Assembly: GCA_945614335.1 (NCBI GenBank)
Contig: CALZAP010000095.1
Span: forward strand, 1 to 6,262
Reading direction: 5' to 3'
DNA length: 6,262 nt
Source: an uncultured Prevotella sp.
GTDB taxonomy: Bacteria > Bacteroidota > Bacteroidia > Bacteroidales > Bacteroidaceae
Shown here piece after piece: positions 1 through 6,262 of this stretch; position 1 is the stretch's first letter; every line of letters begins with the position of its first letter. A program made the translations under genes and the position numbers. The notes beneath the pieces are model-generated. The model ran no database searches and had not been told where the DNA came from. It saw nothing but the letters and a program-made list of their open reading frames with translations.

Positions 1-420
1 GGCTCCGGGGCTGCCATCGTTGCGGCGGAAGCACTCGGCGCTGAAGGCGTGCAGATAGGCACTCTCTTCGCCTTGGCAAAGGAAAGTTCGGCGGCAGAGG
101 CGTTCAAGACAAGGTGTACAAGCCTTGAAGAAGGCGACACCATGCTCTGCCTGAAAAAAATCTCTCCCACAAGACTCGTGAAAAACCAACTCTACACTCA
201 GATAGCCGAGGCGGAGGCGCGTGGTGCAGAAGCCGAAGAACTAAAGGAAATACTCGGAAGAGCCGCCTCAAAGCGAGGCATCTTCGAAGGCGACATAGAC
301 GGTGGAGAAATAGAAATCGGACAGATAGCATCGCAGATAAAGACAATAGACTCCGTGGAGGACATCATGTCAAGACTGAAAAAGGAATACGAAGAAACCA
401 TCTATAAACTTACGAGATGA
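1..420 (+). CDS. Nitronate monooxygenase / FabK-type NAD(P)H-dependent flavin oxidoreductase (3' part only)
   Basis: This is the C-terminal 139 residues of an FMN-dependent TIM-barrel oxidoreductase; the reading frame is open from base 1, so the true start lies upstream. The first codons give [20 protein letters not shown] followed by [16 protein letters not shown]. That matches the conserved stretch of the 2-nitropropane dioxygenase/FabK family, where a glycine-rich turn binds the FMN phosphate and the G-x-Q-x-G-T-x-F strand follows. The tail ([19 protein letters not shown], then a charged helix) also fits the end of this family, whose members are usually about 310-360 residues, so a little under half is present. 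Family members oxidise nitronates or reduce enoyl-ACP using FMN and NAD(P)H; the substrate here cannot be told from this part. The TGA stop at 418-420 overlaps the ATG of the next gene, so the two are probably co-transcribed and translationally coupled. The GTG at 49 is an internal valine codon, not a start. Confidence 0.85.
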   Translation, partial: GSGAAIVAAEALGAEGVQIGTLFALAKESSAAEAFKTRCTSLEEGDTMLCLKKISPTRLVKNQLYTQIAEAEARGAEAEELKEILGRAASKRGIFEGDIDGGEIEIGQIASQIKTIDSVEDIMSRLKKEYEETIYKLTR

Positions 421-3400
421 GACAAAAGATTGACTGTTTTCTGACTTGTGAAGACATCACCGTCATCAACGACGAGATAAACAAACTGCGCGACAGCCGC
501 ACTATTCAGAACATCTTCCTGCTAATGGCAGGAGACAATATCGACAACGACGAGGCTCCGGAGGGATGCACCATCGTAGAAGTAGACAGGCCGACGAGCT
601 CTGCTACCATAAAGAAAATCGCAATGCTCGCCACGGCAAAATACTCGCTCATACTGACCAAGGCCACCAAGCTCAACATGGGACCTTCTGCCCTCGAAAG
701 ACTGCTGAGAGTGGCAAGCGACGCCAATGCCGCAATGGTCTACAGCGACCACTACTCCATGGAAGGGGGAGAGCTAAAACAGCATCCCGCCATCGACTAC
801 CAGAAAGGCAGCGTAAGGGACGACTTCGACTTCGGCTCGCTCATTCTGGTCAACAACGACATCATGCACGAATACGCAAGGCTACACGAAGACTGCGACA
901 TGAAGTATGCCGGACTCTACGACATGCGACTGTTCCTAAGCCGCTCGGGGGAGATATTCCACCTCAACGAATACCTCTATACAGAAGAGGAAAAAGACCT
1001 CAGGGCAAGCGGGGCTAAACAGTTTGACTACGTGAACCCGGCAAACAGGGAAGTGCAGATAGATATGGAACAAACCGTGACAAGACATCTCGACGCCATA
1101 GGGGCACTCATTGACACATCTGACTACAAGGCACCCGACTTCAACGAACAGGACTTCGACGTGGAGGCTACTGTGGTGATACCGGTGAAAAACCGCGAAA
1201 AGACCATTCGCGACGCCGTGGAAAGCGCACTCAGCCAAAAGACGAGTTTCAAATATAACGTCATTGTGGTGGACAACCACTCCACCGACAATACAGGCCA
1301 CATACTCGAACAGATAGTGGCAACAATGAACGACCAAGGAAGAGCCGACGCCCTGATAAGGATTGTGCCGCAAAGAAACGACCTCGGCATTGGAGGATGC
1401 TGGAACATGGCCATCAACGACAGCCGATGCGGACGATTCGCCGTACAGCTCGACAGCGACGACCTTTACAGCGGCAACGACACGCTGCAACGCATAGTGG
1501 ACGCATTCAAGACAGAAAAGGCTGCCATGATAATCGGATCGTACAGGATGTGCGACTTCGAACTCAACACCCTGCCGCCGGGACTCATCGACCACCATGA
1601 GTGGACAGAACAGAACGGTCCTAACAACGCGTTGCGCATCAACGGATTAGGGGCTCCACGCGCCTTCTTCACCCCTCTTCTACGACAAATCCAGTTCCCG
1701 AACACAAGCTACGGCGAAGACTATGCCCTCGGTCTCATTTTCTCACGCCGCTACCGCATAGGACGCATCTTCGACGAGCTTTACCTCTGCCGACGATGGG
1801 GAGGCAACAGCGACGCCGCCCTCAGCATAGAGAAGATTAACGCCAACAATCTCTACAAAGACCGCCTGCGCACTCTCGAGATTTCCGCCAGACAACAAAT
1901 GCTGAAAGGCAAGGAAGACATCATGGCCGACAGCACACTGCTGAGATTCTTCAACAGGCAGATAGAGACATGGGACGAGGCAAGAAACAGATATAAAGAC
2001 CTGCAAAAGGTGGTGACAAGGGAACTACAGTACGAAGAGCACACACTCACTCTGCAGTTCAATCCCGCACGCATCACGTCGACCGAGGCAAAGATTGACC
2101 GACAGTCATTAAAGGAAAGGGTGTGCTTCCTCTGCGAGGCAAACCGCCCGAAGGAGCAGTTCAAGAAATTCTTCGACAACCGTTTCGAACTGCTCGTCAA
2201 CCCGTTCCCCATACTGCCCACCCACTTCACCATCCCCTCGAAGCGCCATGAGCCGCAACGCATCATGGGCAACTTCGACGAGATGATGTCAATGCTCACG
2301 CAATATCCCGACCTTATGGTGTTCTACAACGGGCCGAAATGCGGTGCGTCGGCTCCCGACCACGCCCACTTCCAGGCCGGCACTACCGGTCTGCTGCCCC
2401 TGCAACAAAGCTGGCAGCGACTGAGCCGCAACCTCACCCCGTTGCTCACCGACGACGATGGGGAAGGCATCTGGCAAGTGAGCGACTATCTCTGTTTCGC
2501 CATTCTCCTTAAAAGCAAGGACACAAAGAAAATGGAGAAATTCTTCGAAAGGACTTATAACGTACTGCCGAAACACGAGGGAGAGACAGAGCCCATGATG
2601 AACGTCATCGCATGGAAACGGGGAGACGACTTCATCGCCGTGGTGATACCAAGGGAAAAACACCGCCCTGACTGCTATTACGCTACCGGCGAAAAACAAT
2701 GTCTCGTAAGCCCGGGAGCTCTCGACATGGCAGGACTTATCATCACGCCAAGGGAAGAGGACTACAACAAGCTCTCTGCCGAACAGGCAGTGGAGATACT
2801 GAGGGAAGTGGCACTGAAAGACGCTGATGCCGACAACGTGAGAAAACGACTTACATGCCAGTCGCTATCCACTTCGAAGCACAAGACATACGAAACAGAA
2901 CCTGAAGTGAGCGTGGGAATACTCAGCGCCCAGGAAATCAGTTTCATGCTCAACGCCCCTTACACCGCAAAGGGAGAAAGCATCGTGGGACCACAGACGG
3001 TGAAATTCTCTGAAGGTGGCATACTTTGGCGCGACAACCTGTATCGCGAACTCACCTTCGTGCCACAGGAGGAAAACGCCTCGTTCTCGCTCGACAACGT
3101 GACCATCGGCGTGGACTTCCACTGGCAGAGACAGCAGACACAAACCTTCAACGGCACACTGAGACTCGTGGTGGAGGCAGACAAGATTACCGCCATCAAC
3201 CAGTTGCCAGTGGAACTTTATCTCTCCAGTGTTATATCAAGCGAGATGCGATCCACCTCGTCGGCTGAACTGCTTAAGGCGCACGCCGTGATTTCAAGAA
3301 GCTGGCTGCTGGCACAGATAGAAAAACGCCACAACCTGAAAGACGGACAAAACAACTTCTTCTCGTTCGTGAAAAAAGACGATGAGATAATAAGATGGTA

Positions 3401-4202
3401 CGACAGGGAAGACCACACCATATTCGACGTGTGTGCCGACGACCACTGCCAACGCTACCAAGGCATCACGGAGGAAGGCCGACAGGATGTGATAAACGCC
3501 ATCAGGGCGACCCGCGGACAGGTGCTTGTCTACGGCGACGAGATTTGCGACGCCCGCTTCAGCAAATGCTGCGGAGGCGTCACCGAAGAGTTCCAATATT
3601 GCTGGGAGAACACCCCAAAGCCTTATCTCTTGGCCATTCGCGACGGCAACGGAGCTCTGCCCGACCTAAGAAACGAGGCGGCTGCCACAGAGTGGATAAA
3701 GTCTTCGCCCGCCTCCTTCTGCAACACTGCCGACCAGCGAATACTGGCACAGGTGCTGAACGACTACGACCAGGAGACTCCCGACTTCTACCGTTGGAAA
3801 GTGGAATACACGCAAGAAGAGCTCCACGACATCATCTGCGAGAAAACGAAGGATAACTTCGGCGACATCGTAGACCTCGTGCCCGTGGAACGCGGAAAGA
3901 GCGGACGCATCTGCCGACTGAAAATCGTCGGAACGGAAAAATCTCTCATCATCGGCAAGGAACTCGAAATAAGACGCACTCTGAGCAAGACCCATCTCTA
4001 CAGCAGTGCATTCATAGTGGAGCGTTCCGACCTCGACGCTAACGGCATCCCGCAGCACTTCACCATCACCGGTGCAGGTTGGGGACATGGCGTAGGCCTT
4101 TGCCAGATAGGTGCCGCGATGATGAGCGAAAACGGATACGACTACGACTCCATCCTCCTCCACTACTACCGCGGAGCAGACATTAAACGGATGTATGATT
4201 AA
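417..4202 (+). CDS. Multidomain protein: GT-A-like region + family 2 glycosyltransferase + DUF4922-like HIT phosphorylase/nucleotidylyltransferase + SpoIID/LytB domain
   Basis: 1261 residues; the ATG overlaps the preceding stop as ATGA. Residues 1-240 resemble a GT-A fold without a clear DxD (YSDHY at 109-113, DDFDFG at 135-140). Residues 249-480 are a GT2 domain: VVIPVKNR from 253, [10 protein letters not shown] at 284-293, the DSD metal/nucleotide motif at 346-348, GED at 433-435, RRWGG at 459-463. A charged linker follows. Residues 545-825 look DUF4922-like with GalT/Ap4A-phosphorylase signatures: C570-x-x-C573, [10 protein letters not shown] at 595-604, GPKCGAS at 639-645, and H649-A-H651-F-Q653. 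Residues 830-1261 are SpoIID/Lyt[16 protein letters not shown] at 930-944 (the family's catalytic Glu would be E943), AHAVISRSW at 955-963, H1000/C1006/H1010/C1011 as a possible zinc site, FSKCCGG at 1048-1054, [15 protein letters not shown] at 1219-1233. There is no signal peptide or membrane segment, so a cytoplasmic site is inferred, which is odd for SpoIID. Domain calls are firm; the overall reaction is unknown. Confidence 0.93.
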   Translation: MRQKIDCFLTCEDITVINDEINKLRDSRTIQNIFLLMAGDNIDNDEAPEGCTIVEVDRPTSSATIKKIAMLATAKYSLILTKATKLNMGPSALERLLRVASDANAAMVYSDHYSMEGGELKQHPAIDYQKGSVRDDFDFGSLILVNNDIMHEYARLHEDCDMKYAGLYDMRLFLSRSGEIFHLNEYLYTEEEKDLRASGAKQFDYVNPANREVQIDMEQTVTRHLDAIGALIDTSDYKAPDFNEQDFDVEATVVIPVKNREKTIRDAVESALSQKTSFKYNVIVVDNHSTDNTGHILEQIVATMNDQGRADALIRIVPQRNDLGIGGCWNMAINDSRCGRFAVQLDSDDLYSGNDTLQRIVDAFKTEKAAMIIGSYRMCDFELNTLPPGLIDHHEWTEQNGPNNALRINGLGAPRAFFTPLLRQIQFPNTSYGEDYALGLIFSRRYRIGRIFDELYLCRRWGGNSDAALSIEKINANNLYKDRLRTLEISARQQMLKGKEDIMADSTLLRFFNRQIETWDEARNRYKDLQKVVTRELQYEEHTLTLQFNPARITSTEAKIDRQSLKERVCFLCEANRPKEQFKKFFDNRFELLVNPFPILPTHFTIPSKRHEPQRIMGNFDEMMSMLTQYPDLMVFYNGPKCGASAPDHAHFQAGTTGLLPLQQSWQRLSRNLTPLLTDDDGEGIWQVSDYLCFAILLKSKDTKKMEKFFERTYNVLPKHEGETEPMMNVIAWKRGDDFIAVVIPREKHRPDCYYATGEKQCLVSPGALDMAGLIITPREEDYNKLSAEQAVEILREVALKDADADNVRKRLTCQSLSTSKHKTYETEPEVSVGILSAQEISFMLNAPYTAKGESIVGPQTVKFSEGGILWRDNLYRELTFVPQEENASFSLDNVTIGVDFHWQRQQTQTFNGTLRLVVEADKITAINQLPVELYLSSVISSEMRSTSSAELLKAHAVISRSWLLAQIEKRHNLKDGQNNFFSFVKKDDEIIRWYDREDHTIFDVCADDHCQRYQGITEEGRQDVINAIRATRGQVLVYGDEICDARFSKCCGGVTEEFQYCWENTPKPYLLAIRDGNGALPDLRNEAAATEWIKSSPASFCNTADQRILAQVLNDYDQETPDFYRWKVEYTQEELHDIICEKTKDNFGDIVDLVPVERGKSGRICRLKIVGTEKSLIIGKELEIRRTLSKTHLYSSAFIVERSDLDANGIPQHFTITGAGWGHGVGLCQIGAAMMSENGYDYDSILLHYYRGADIKRMYD

Positions 4203-4235
4203 GGAGTTAAGGAGTTAAGGAGTTAAGGAGTTAAG
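4201..4235 (+). repeat. Tandem array of AAGGAGTT, four copies (left arm)
   Basis: Four perfect head-to-tail copies of AAGGAGTT run from 4201 to 4232, followed by AAG. The array begins inside the stop codon of the large gene (TAA at 4200-4202). The unit contains TTAA, so TAA occurs every 8 bases; because 8 is not a multiple of 3, three units put a stop in all three frames of each strand. The array is the reverse complement of the one at 4307-4329 and of a short copy at 4278-4286, so the transcript can fold back on itself. Confidence 0.95.
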
Positions 4236-4277
4236 ACAAATGCTTAAGCCTTAGAACTCTGCGCTCAAATCATACGT

Positions 4278-4302
4278 CTTAACTCCCAGCGACCAACGGG
4301 AG
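4278..4302 (+). repeat. Isolated inverted copy of the repeat and small CTCCC/GGGAG hairpin
   Basis: CTTAACTCC at 4278-4286 is a single inverted copy of the 8-bp unit and can pair exactly with GGAGTTAAG at 4227-4235, the end of the left array. In addition CTCCC at 4283-4287 can pair with GGGAG at 4298-4302 around a 10-base loop. The two pairings are mutually exclusive. No T-run follows, so this is not a classical intrinsic terminator; its role is unknown. Confidence 0.5.
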
Positions 4303-4306
4303 CGAT

Positions 4307-4329
4307 AACTCCTTAACTCCTTAACTCCT
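4307..4329 (-). repeat. Inverted tandem array AACTCCTT, nearly three copies (right arm)
   Basis: Two full copies of AACTCCTT (4307-4314 and 4315-4322) plus seven bases of a third (4323-4329). All 23 bases are the exact reverse complement of part of the left array and can pair with it in two registers shifted by 8 bases. The resulting long stem would enclose roughly 75-85 bases. It ends 29 bases before the AmpG-like start codon, so it may act as a transcript processing, stabilising or terminating structure between the two genes. That role is inference; only the repeat itself is seen. Confidence 0.9.
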
Positions 4330-4358
4330 GAAAAGAACGAAACAATAAACCAGATATA

Positions 4359-5630
4359 ATGAAAAAAAGAAACCCATGGGCCTGGGTGCCCAGCATATAC
4401 TTTGCCGAAGGCATTCCTTACGTTACGGTAATGACCGTTTCGCTTATAATGTATAAACGAATGGGATTGTCAAACACCGACATCACCCTCTACACCTCAT
4501 GGCTTTACCTGCCCTGGGTGATAAAACCATTCTGGAGCCCGTTTGTAGACATCATCAAGAGTAAACGATGGTGGGTGACTACCATGCAACTGCTTATCGG
4601 AGCGGCTCTCGGAGGAGTGGCCTTCACCATACCGACATCGTGGTGGCTGCAAGGCTCGCTTTGCTTCTTCTGGCTCATGGCTTTCTCCAGCGCCACACAC
4701 GACATTGCCGCCGACGGCTTCTACATGCTCGGACTCAACAGCCACCAGCAGGCTTGGTTTGTGGGCATCAGGTCCACGTTCTACCGCATAGCCACCATCT
4801 TCGGACAAGGCATGCTCGTGGCATTGGCAGGCAACTTGGCTGTGATGACGCGCAACGTGAGATACTCATGGAGCCTGATGTTCTACTTCGTGGCGGGACT
4901 CTTCATCGCCCTATGGCTCTACCACAGCTGGGTGCTGCCAAGACCGAAGGAAGACAGCGACCACGGCAAGTTGGGAGCGAAAAAGCTGGCCGACGAACTT
5001 CTCATGACCATACGCACCTTCTTCTGCAAGCCACAGGTAGTGGTGGGCATCTGCTTCATGCTCTTCTACCGCATGCCCGAAGGACTGCTTGCAAAGGTGT
5101 CGGCTCTCTTCCTCGTCGACCATCAGCACAACGGAGGCCTCGGACTCTCCGACTCCGAATACGGACTGGCACAAGGCACAGTGGGCATCATCGGACTGAC
5201 ACTCGGCGGCATCCTCGGCGGTATAGCCGCCAGCCGACACGGACTGAAGCGATGGCTGTGGCCCATGGTGATGGCCATCACCCTACCCGACATCGTCTAT
5301 GTGTATCTCAGCTACGCCATGCCCACCAACCTGCTTGTCATCAGCACAGGCATCTTCATCGAGCAGTTTGGCTACGGATTCGGATTCACCGCATACATGC
5401 TATACCTTATATATTATAGTCAGGGAGAACACAAGACCAGCCACTATGCCATCTGCACGGCATTCATGGCCCTCTCGATGATGCTTCCAGGACTTGTGGC
5501 AGGAGCGCTGCAAGAGGCTGTGGGCTACCGGGCCTTCTTCATTATTGTCATGGTTTGCTGCGCAATGACCTACGTGGTGGCTTCGCTGCTGAAAATCGAC
5601 CCCGATTTCGGCAAGAAAACGGCAAAATAG
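4359..5630 (+). CDS. AmpG-like major facilitator superfamily permease
   Basis: A 423-residue, very hydrophobic protein with about 12 predicted membrane helices and no signal sequence, so an inner-membrane transporter. It opens with PSIYFAEGIPYVTVMTVSLI (from residue 11), the first helix typical of the AmpG branch of the MFS. A loop LPWVIKPFWSPFVDIIKSKRW comes after the second helix. SSATHDIAADGFY at 110-122 corresponds to the AmpG signature with a helix-buried D-I-x-x-D. AmpG imports GlcNAc-1,6-anhydroMurNAc muropeptides from the periplasm for recycling; this protein lacks the two extra helices of the 491-residue E. coli protein and is closer in size to a minimal 12-TM member. It lies 156 bases after the SpoIID-containing gene, which supports a cell-wall role. 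The start at 4359 has an A-rich leader and no Shine-Dalgarno sequence, normal in Bacteroidota. Substrate assignment is by family and context only; other AmpG-like MFS proteins carry siderophores or acyl-CoA. Confidence 0.88.
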   Translation: MKKRNPWAWVPSIYFAEGIPYVTVMTVSLIMYKRMGLSNTDITLYTSWLYLPWVIKPFWSPFVDIIKSKRWWVTTMQLLIGAALGGVAFTIPTSWWLQGSLCFFWLMAFSSATHDIAADGFYMLGLNSHQQAWFVGIRSTFYRIATIFGQGMLVALAGNLAVMTRNVRYSWSLMFYFVAGLFIALWLYHSWVLPRPKEDSDHGKLGAKKLADELLMTIRTFFCKPQVVVGICFMLFYRMPEGLLAKVSALFLVDHQHNGGLGLSDSEYGLAQGTVGIIGLTLGGILGGIAASRHGLKRWLWPMVMAITLPDIVYVYLSYAMPTNLLVISTGIFIEQFGYGFGFTAYMLYLIYYSQGEHKTSHYAICTAFMALSMMLPGLVAGALQEAVGYRAFFIIVMVCCAMTYVVASLLKIDPDFGKKTAK

Positions 5631-5637
5631 GAAAATC

Positions 5638-5653
5638 CCTATTCCCATATAGG
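5638..5653 (+). terminator. Weak hairpin after the permease gene
   Basis: CCTAT at 5638-5642 can pair with ATAGG at 5649-5653 around a six-base loop, eight bases after the permease stop codon, followed by ATATTTCTCT. The stem is only five pairs and AT-rich and the following T-run is interrupted, so it is at best a weak terminator and may be chance. Confidence 0.2.
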
Positions 5654-5660
5654 ATATTTC

Positions 5661-5693
5661 TCTGCAAACGACAACGCTATTTCACTAATTTTG
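5661..5693 (+). promoter_or_regulatory. Bacteroidota-type promoter (-33/-7) for the lipoprotein gene
   Basis: TAATTTTG at 5686-5693 matches the Bacteroidota -7 consensus TAnnTTTG perfectly. TCTG at 5661-5664 is one mismatch from the -33 element TTTG, with 21 bases between the two, within the usual range. Transcription would begin near 5697-5703, leaving a short A/T-rich leader of about 20-25 bases before the start codon. No comparable match is visible in the gap before the permease gene. Confidence 0.6.
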
Positions 5694-5722
5694 CAACCAA
5701 ATTAATAAACATAATAAAAAAA

Positions 5723-6262
5723 ATGACAACTATGAAAAGAATATTTGGTAACATCGGCACGATGATGATGATTATCTTCACGGCCTTCACGCTCACAAGC
5801 TGTGACGACGACACTGAAATGGCATACGACCTCGACGGAATATGGCAAGGAACCATCTACGGCAACTACTACAACGACCGCTACGGCTACTCTGAAGACT
5901 GGGACACAGAGATAAAGGTTGTACAAGACGGCGACTTCTCAAGAGGAGGATGGGGAGAAGAACGCGACTGGGACTACCGCGGAAGATGCTACACTTGCCA
6001 GTTTGAATGGAGAGTTAGAAACGGACGCATCTATCTTGACTACGACGACGGCTATCGCATCATCATCGACAGCAGCTACGACCTCTACTCCCGCGGCGGC
6101 ACATTGAGATTCAAAGGTGTGTTTGAGGATTACGACACTGGAGAGCAACTCGCCAGCTTCGACTTGGTGAAAGTATACGAGTGGGGAGACTACTCAAAGA
6201 AGCAAACCTCCAACAACCTCTTTGACACACAAAACGATAGCATAGAGAATAAAAAAGAGTGA
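5723..6262 (+). CDS. Small acidic, tyrosine-rich lipoprotein of unknown function, probably surface exposed
   Basis: 179 residues if started at ATG 5723, which follows an A-rich leader; ATG 5732 (176 residues, MKRIFGN...) is an equally reasonable start. The N-terminus has lysine/arginine, a hydrophobic core (MMMIIFTAFTL) and the lipobox L24-T25-S26-C27, so signal peptidase II cleavage before C27 is expected. The cysteine is followed by DDDTE, like the acidic lipoprotein export signal that sends Bacteroidota lipoproteins to the cell surface. The mature 153 residues start with a G-I-W-x-G-T strand reminiscent of lipocalin-like domains, then are rich in Y, D, G, W and R with alternating patterns suggesting beta strands (EWRVRNGRIYLDYDDGYRI, then LRFKGVFEDYDTGE). 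C89-Y-T-C92 forms a CxxC pair. I do not recognise a named family; the lipocalin-like fold is a guess. The promoter at 5661-5693 suggests separate transcription from the permease. The stop codon is the last codon of the window. Confidence 0.85.
   Translation: MTTMKRIFGNIGTMMMIIFTAFTLTSCDDDTEMAYDLDGIWQGTIYGNYYNDRYGYSEDWDTEIKVVQDGDFSRGGWGEERDWDYRGRCYTCQFEWRVRNGRIYLDYDDGYRIIIDSSYDLYSRGGTLRFKGVFEDYDTGEQLASFDLVKVYEWGDYSKKQTSNNLFDTQNDSIENKKE

Noticed and set aside
936..1598. A 220-codon open frame on the minus strand inside the glycosyltransferase region
   Set aside because: It lies wholly antisense to a well-supported domain. Its product is V/H/S-rich with no recognisable motif, as expected from the reverse of C/G-ending codons.
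3666..4163. A 165-codon open frame antisense to the SpoIID domain
   Set aside because: No motif, no plausible start signal, and full overlap with conserved SpoIID coding sequence.
4201..4329. CRISPR array or insertion-sequence ends
   Set aside because: The repeats are 8 bp, contiguous without spacers, and enclose under 100 bases with no transposase or target duplication.
4203..4358. A promoter for the permease gene in the gap
   Set aside because: No TAnnTTTG match is visible on the plus strand in the gap, so transcription may come from upstream through the repeat region or from a non-consensus promoter.
4568..5419. A 283-codon open frame on the plus strand overlapping the permease gene
   Set aside because: The product is dominated by R, H and T without hydrophobic pattern or motif. 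It is an out-of-frame reading of the permease, whose own frame shows clear membrane helices and AmpG motifs.
5555..5722. Upstream extension of the lipoprotein frame into the end of the permease gene
   Set aside because: It would add 56 residues before an evident lipoprotein signal peptide, overlap the permease by 76 bases and lie upstream of the likely promoter. The start at 5723 or 5732 fits far better.

Overview
The window looks like chromosomal DNA from a member of the Bacteroidota, most likely a Prevotella-like Bacteroidales. The evidence is the protein types (a DUF4922-type region fused to glycosyltransferase and SpoIID domains, and a lipoprotein with an acidic stretch after its cysteine), A-rich leaders with no Shine-Dalgarno sequence before the genes, and one good match to the Bacteroidota promoter element TAnnTTTG. 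Nothing points to a phage, plasmid or insertion sequence. All four genes are on the + strand.

Layout. (1) 1-420 is the 3' end of a flavin oxidoreductase gene of the nitronate monooxygenase/FabK family, cut by the window edge. (2) 417-4202 overlaps it by the ATGA start/stop and encodes a 1261-residue protein. In order it carries an N-terminal GT-A-like region, a family 2 glycosyltransferase domain, a zinc-type HIT-superfamily nucleotidylyltransferase/phosphorylase-like region (DUF4922-like) and a SpoIID/LytB lytic-transglycosylase domain. (3) 4203-4358 is a gap holding four direct copies of an 8-bp unit and, facing them, nearly three inverted copies. (4) 4359-5630 encodes a 12-TM major facilitator of the AmpG (muropeptide permease) type. 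(5) 5631-5722 is a short gap with a weak hairpin and a Bacteroidota-type promoter. (6) 5723-6262 encodes a small acidic, tyrosine-rich lipoprotein, probably surface exposed, whose stop codon is the last codon of the window.

How the parts may work together. The SpoIID domain and the AmpG-like permease suggest a peptidoglycan turnover or recycling locus. The large protein is the centre of interest. It has no signal peptide and no membrane segment, yet it joins a domain normally found outside the cytoplasmic membrane to two types of domain that use nucleotide-activated substrates in the cytoplasm. A simple hypothesis is that AmpG-like import delivers cell-wall fragments to a cytoplasmic enzyme that processes and re-activates or transfers the sugars. 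That is inference only. The oxidoreductase is probably just co-transcribed, and the lipoprotein appears to have its own promoter.
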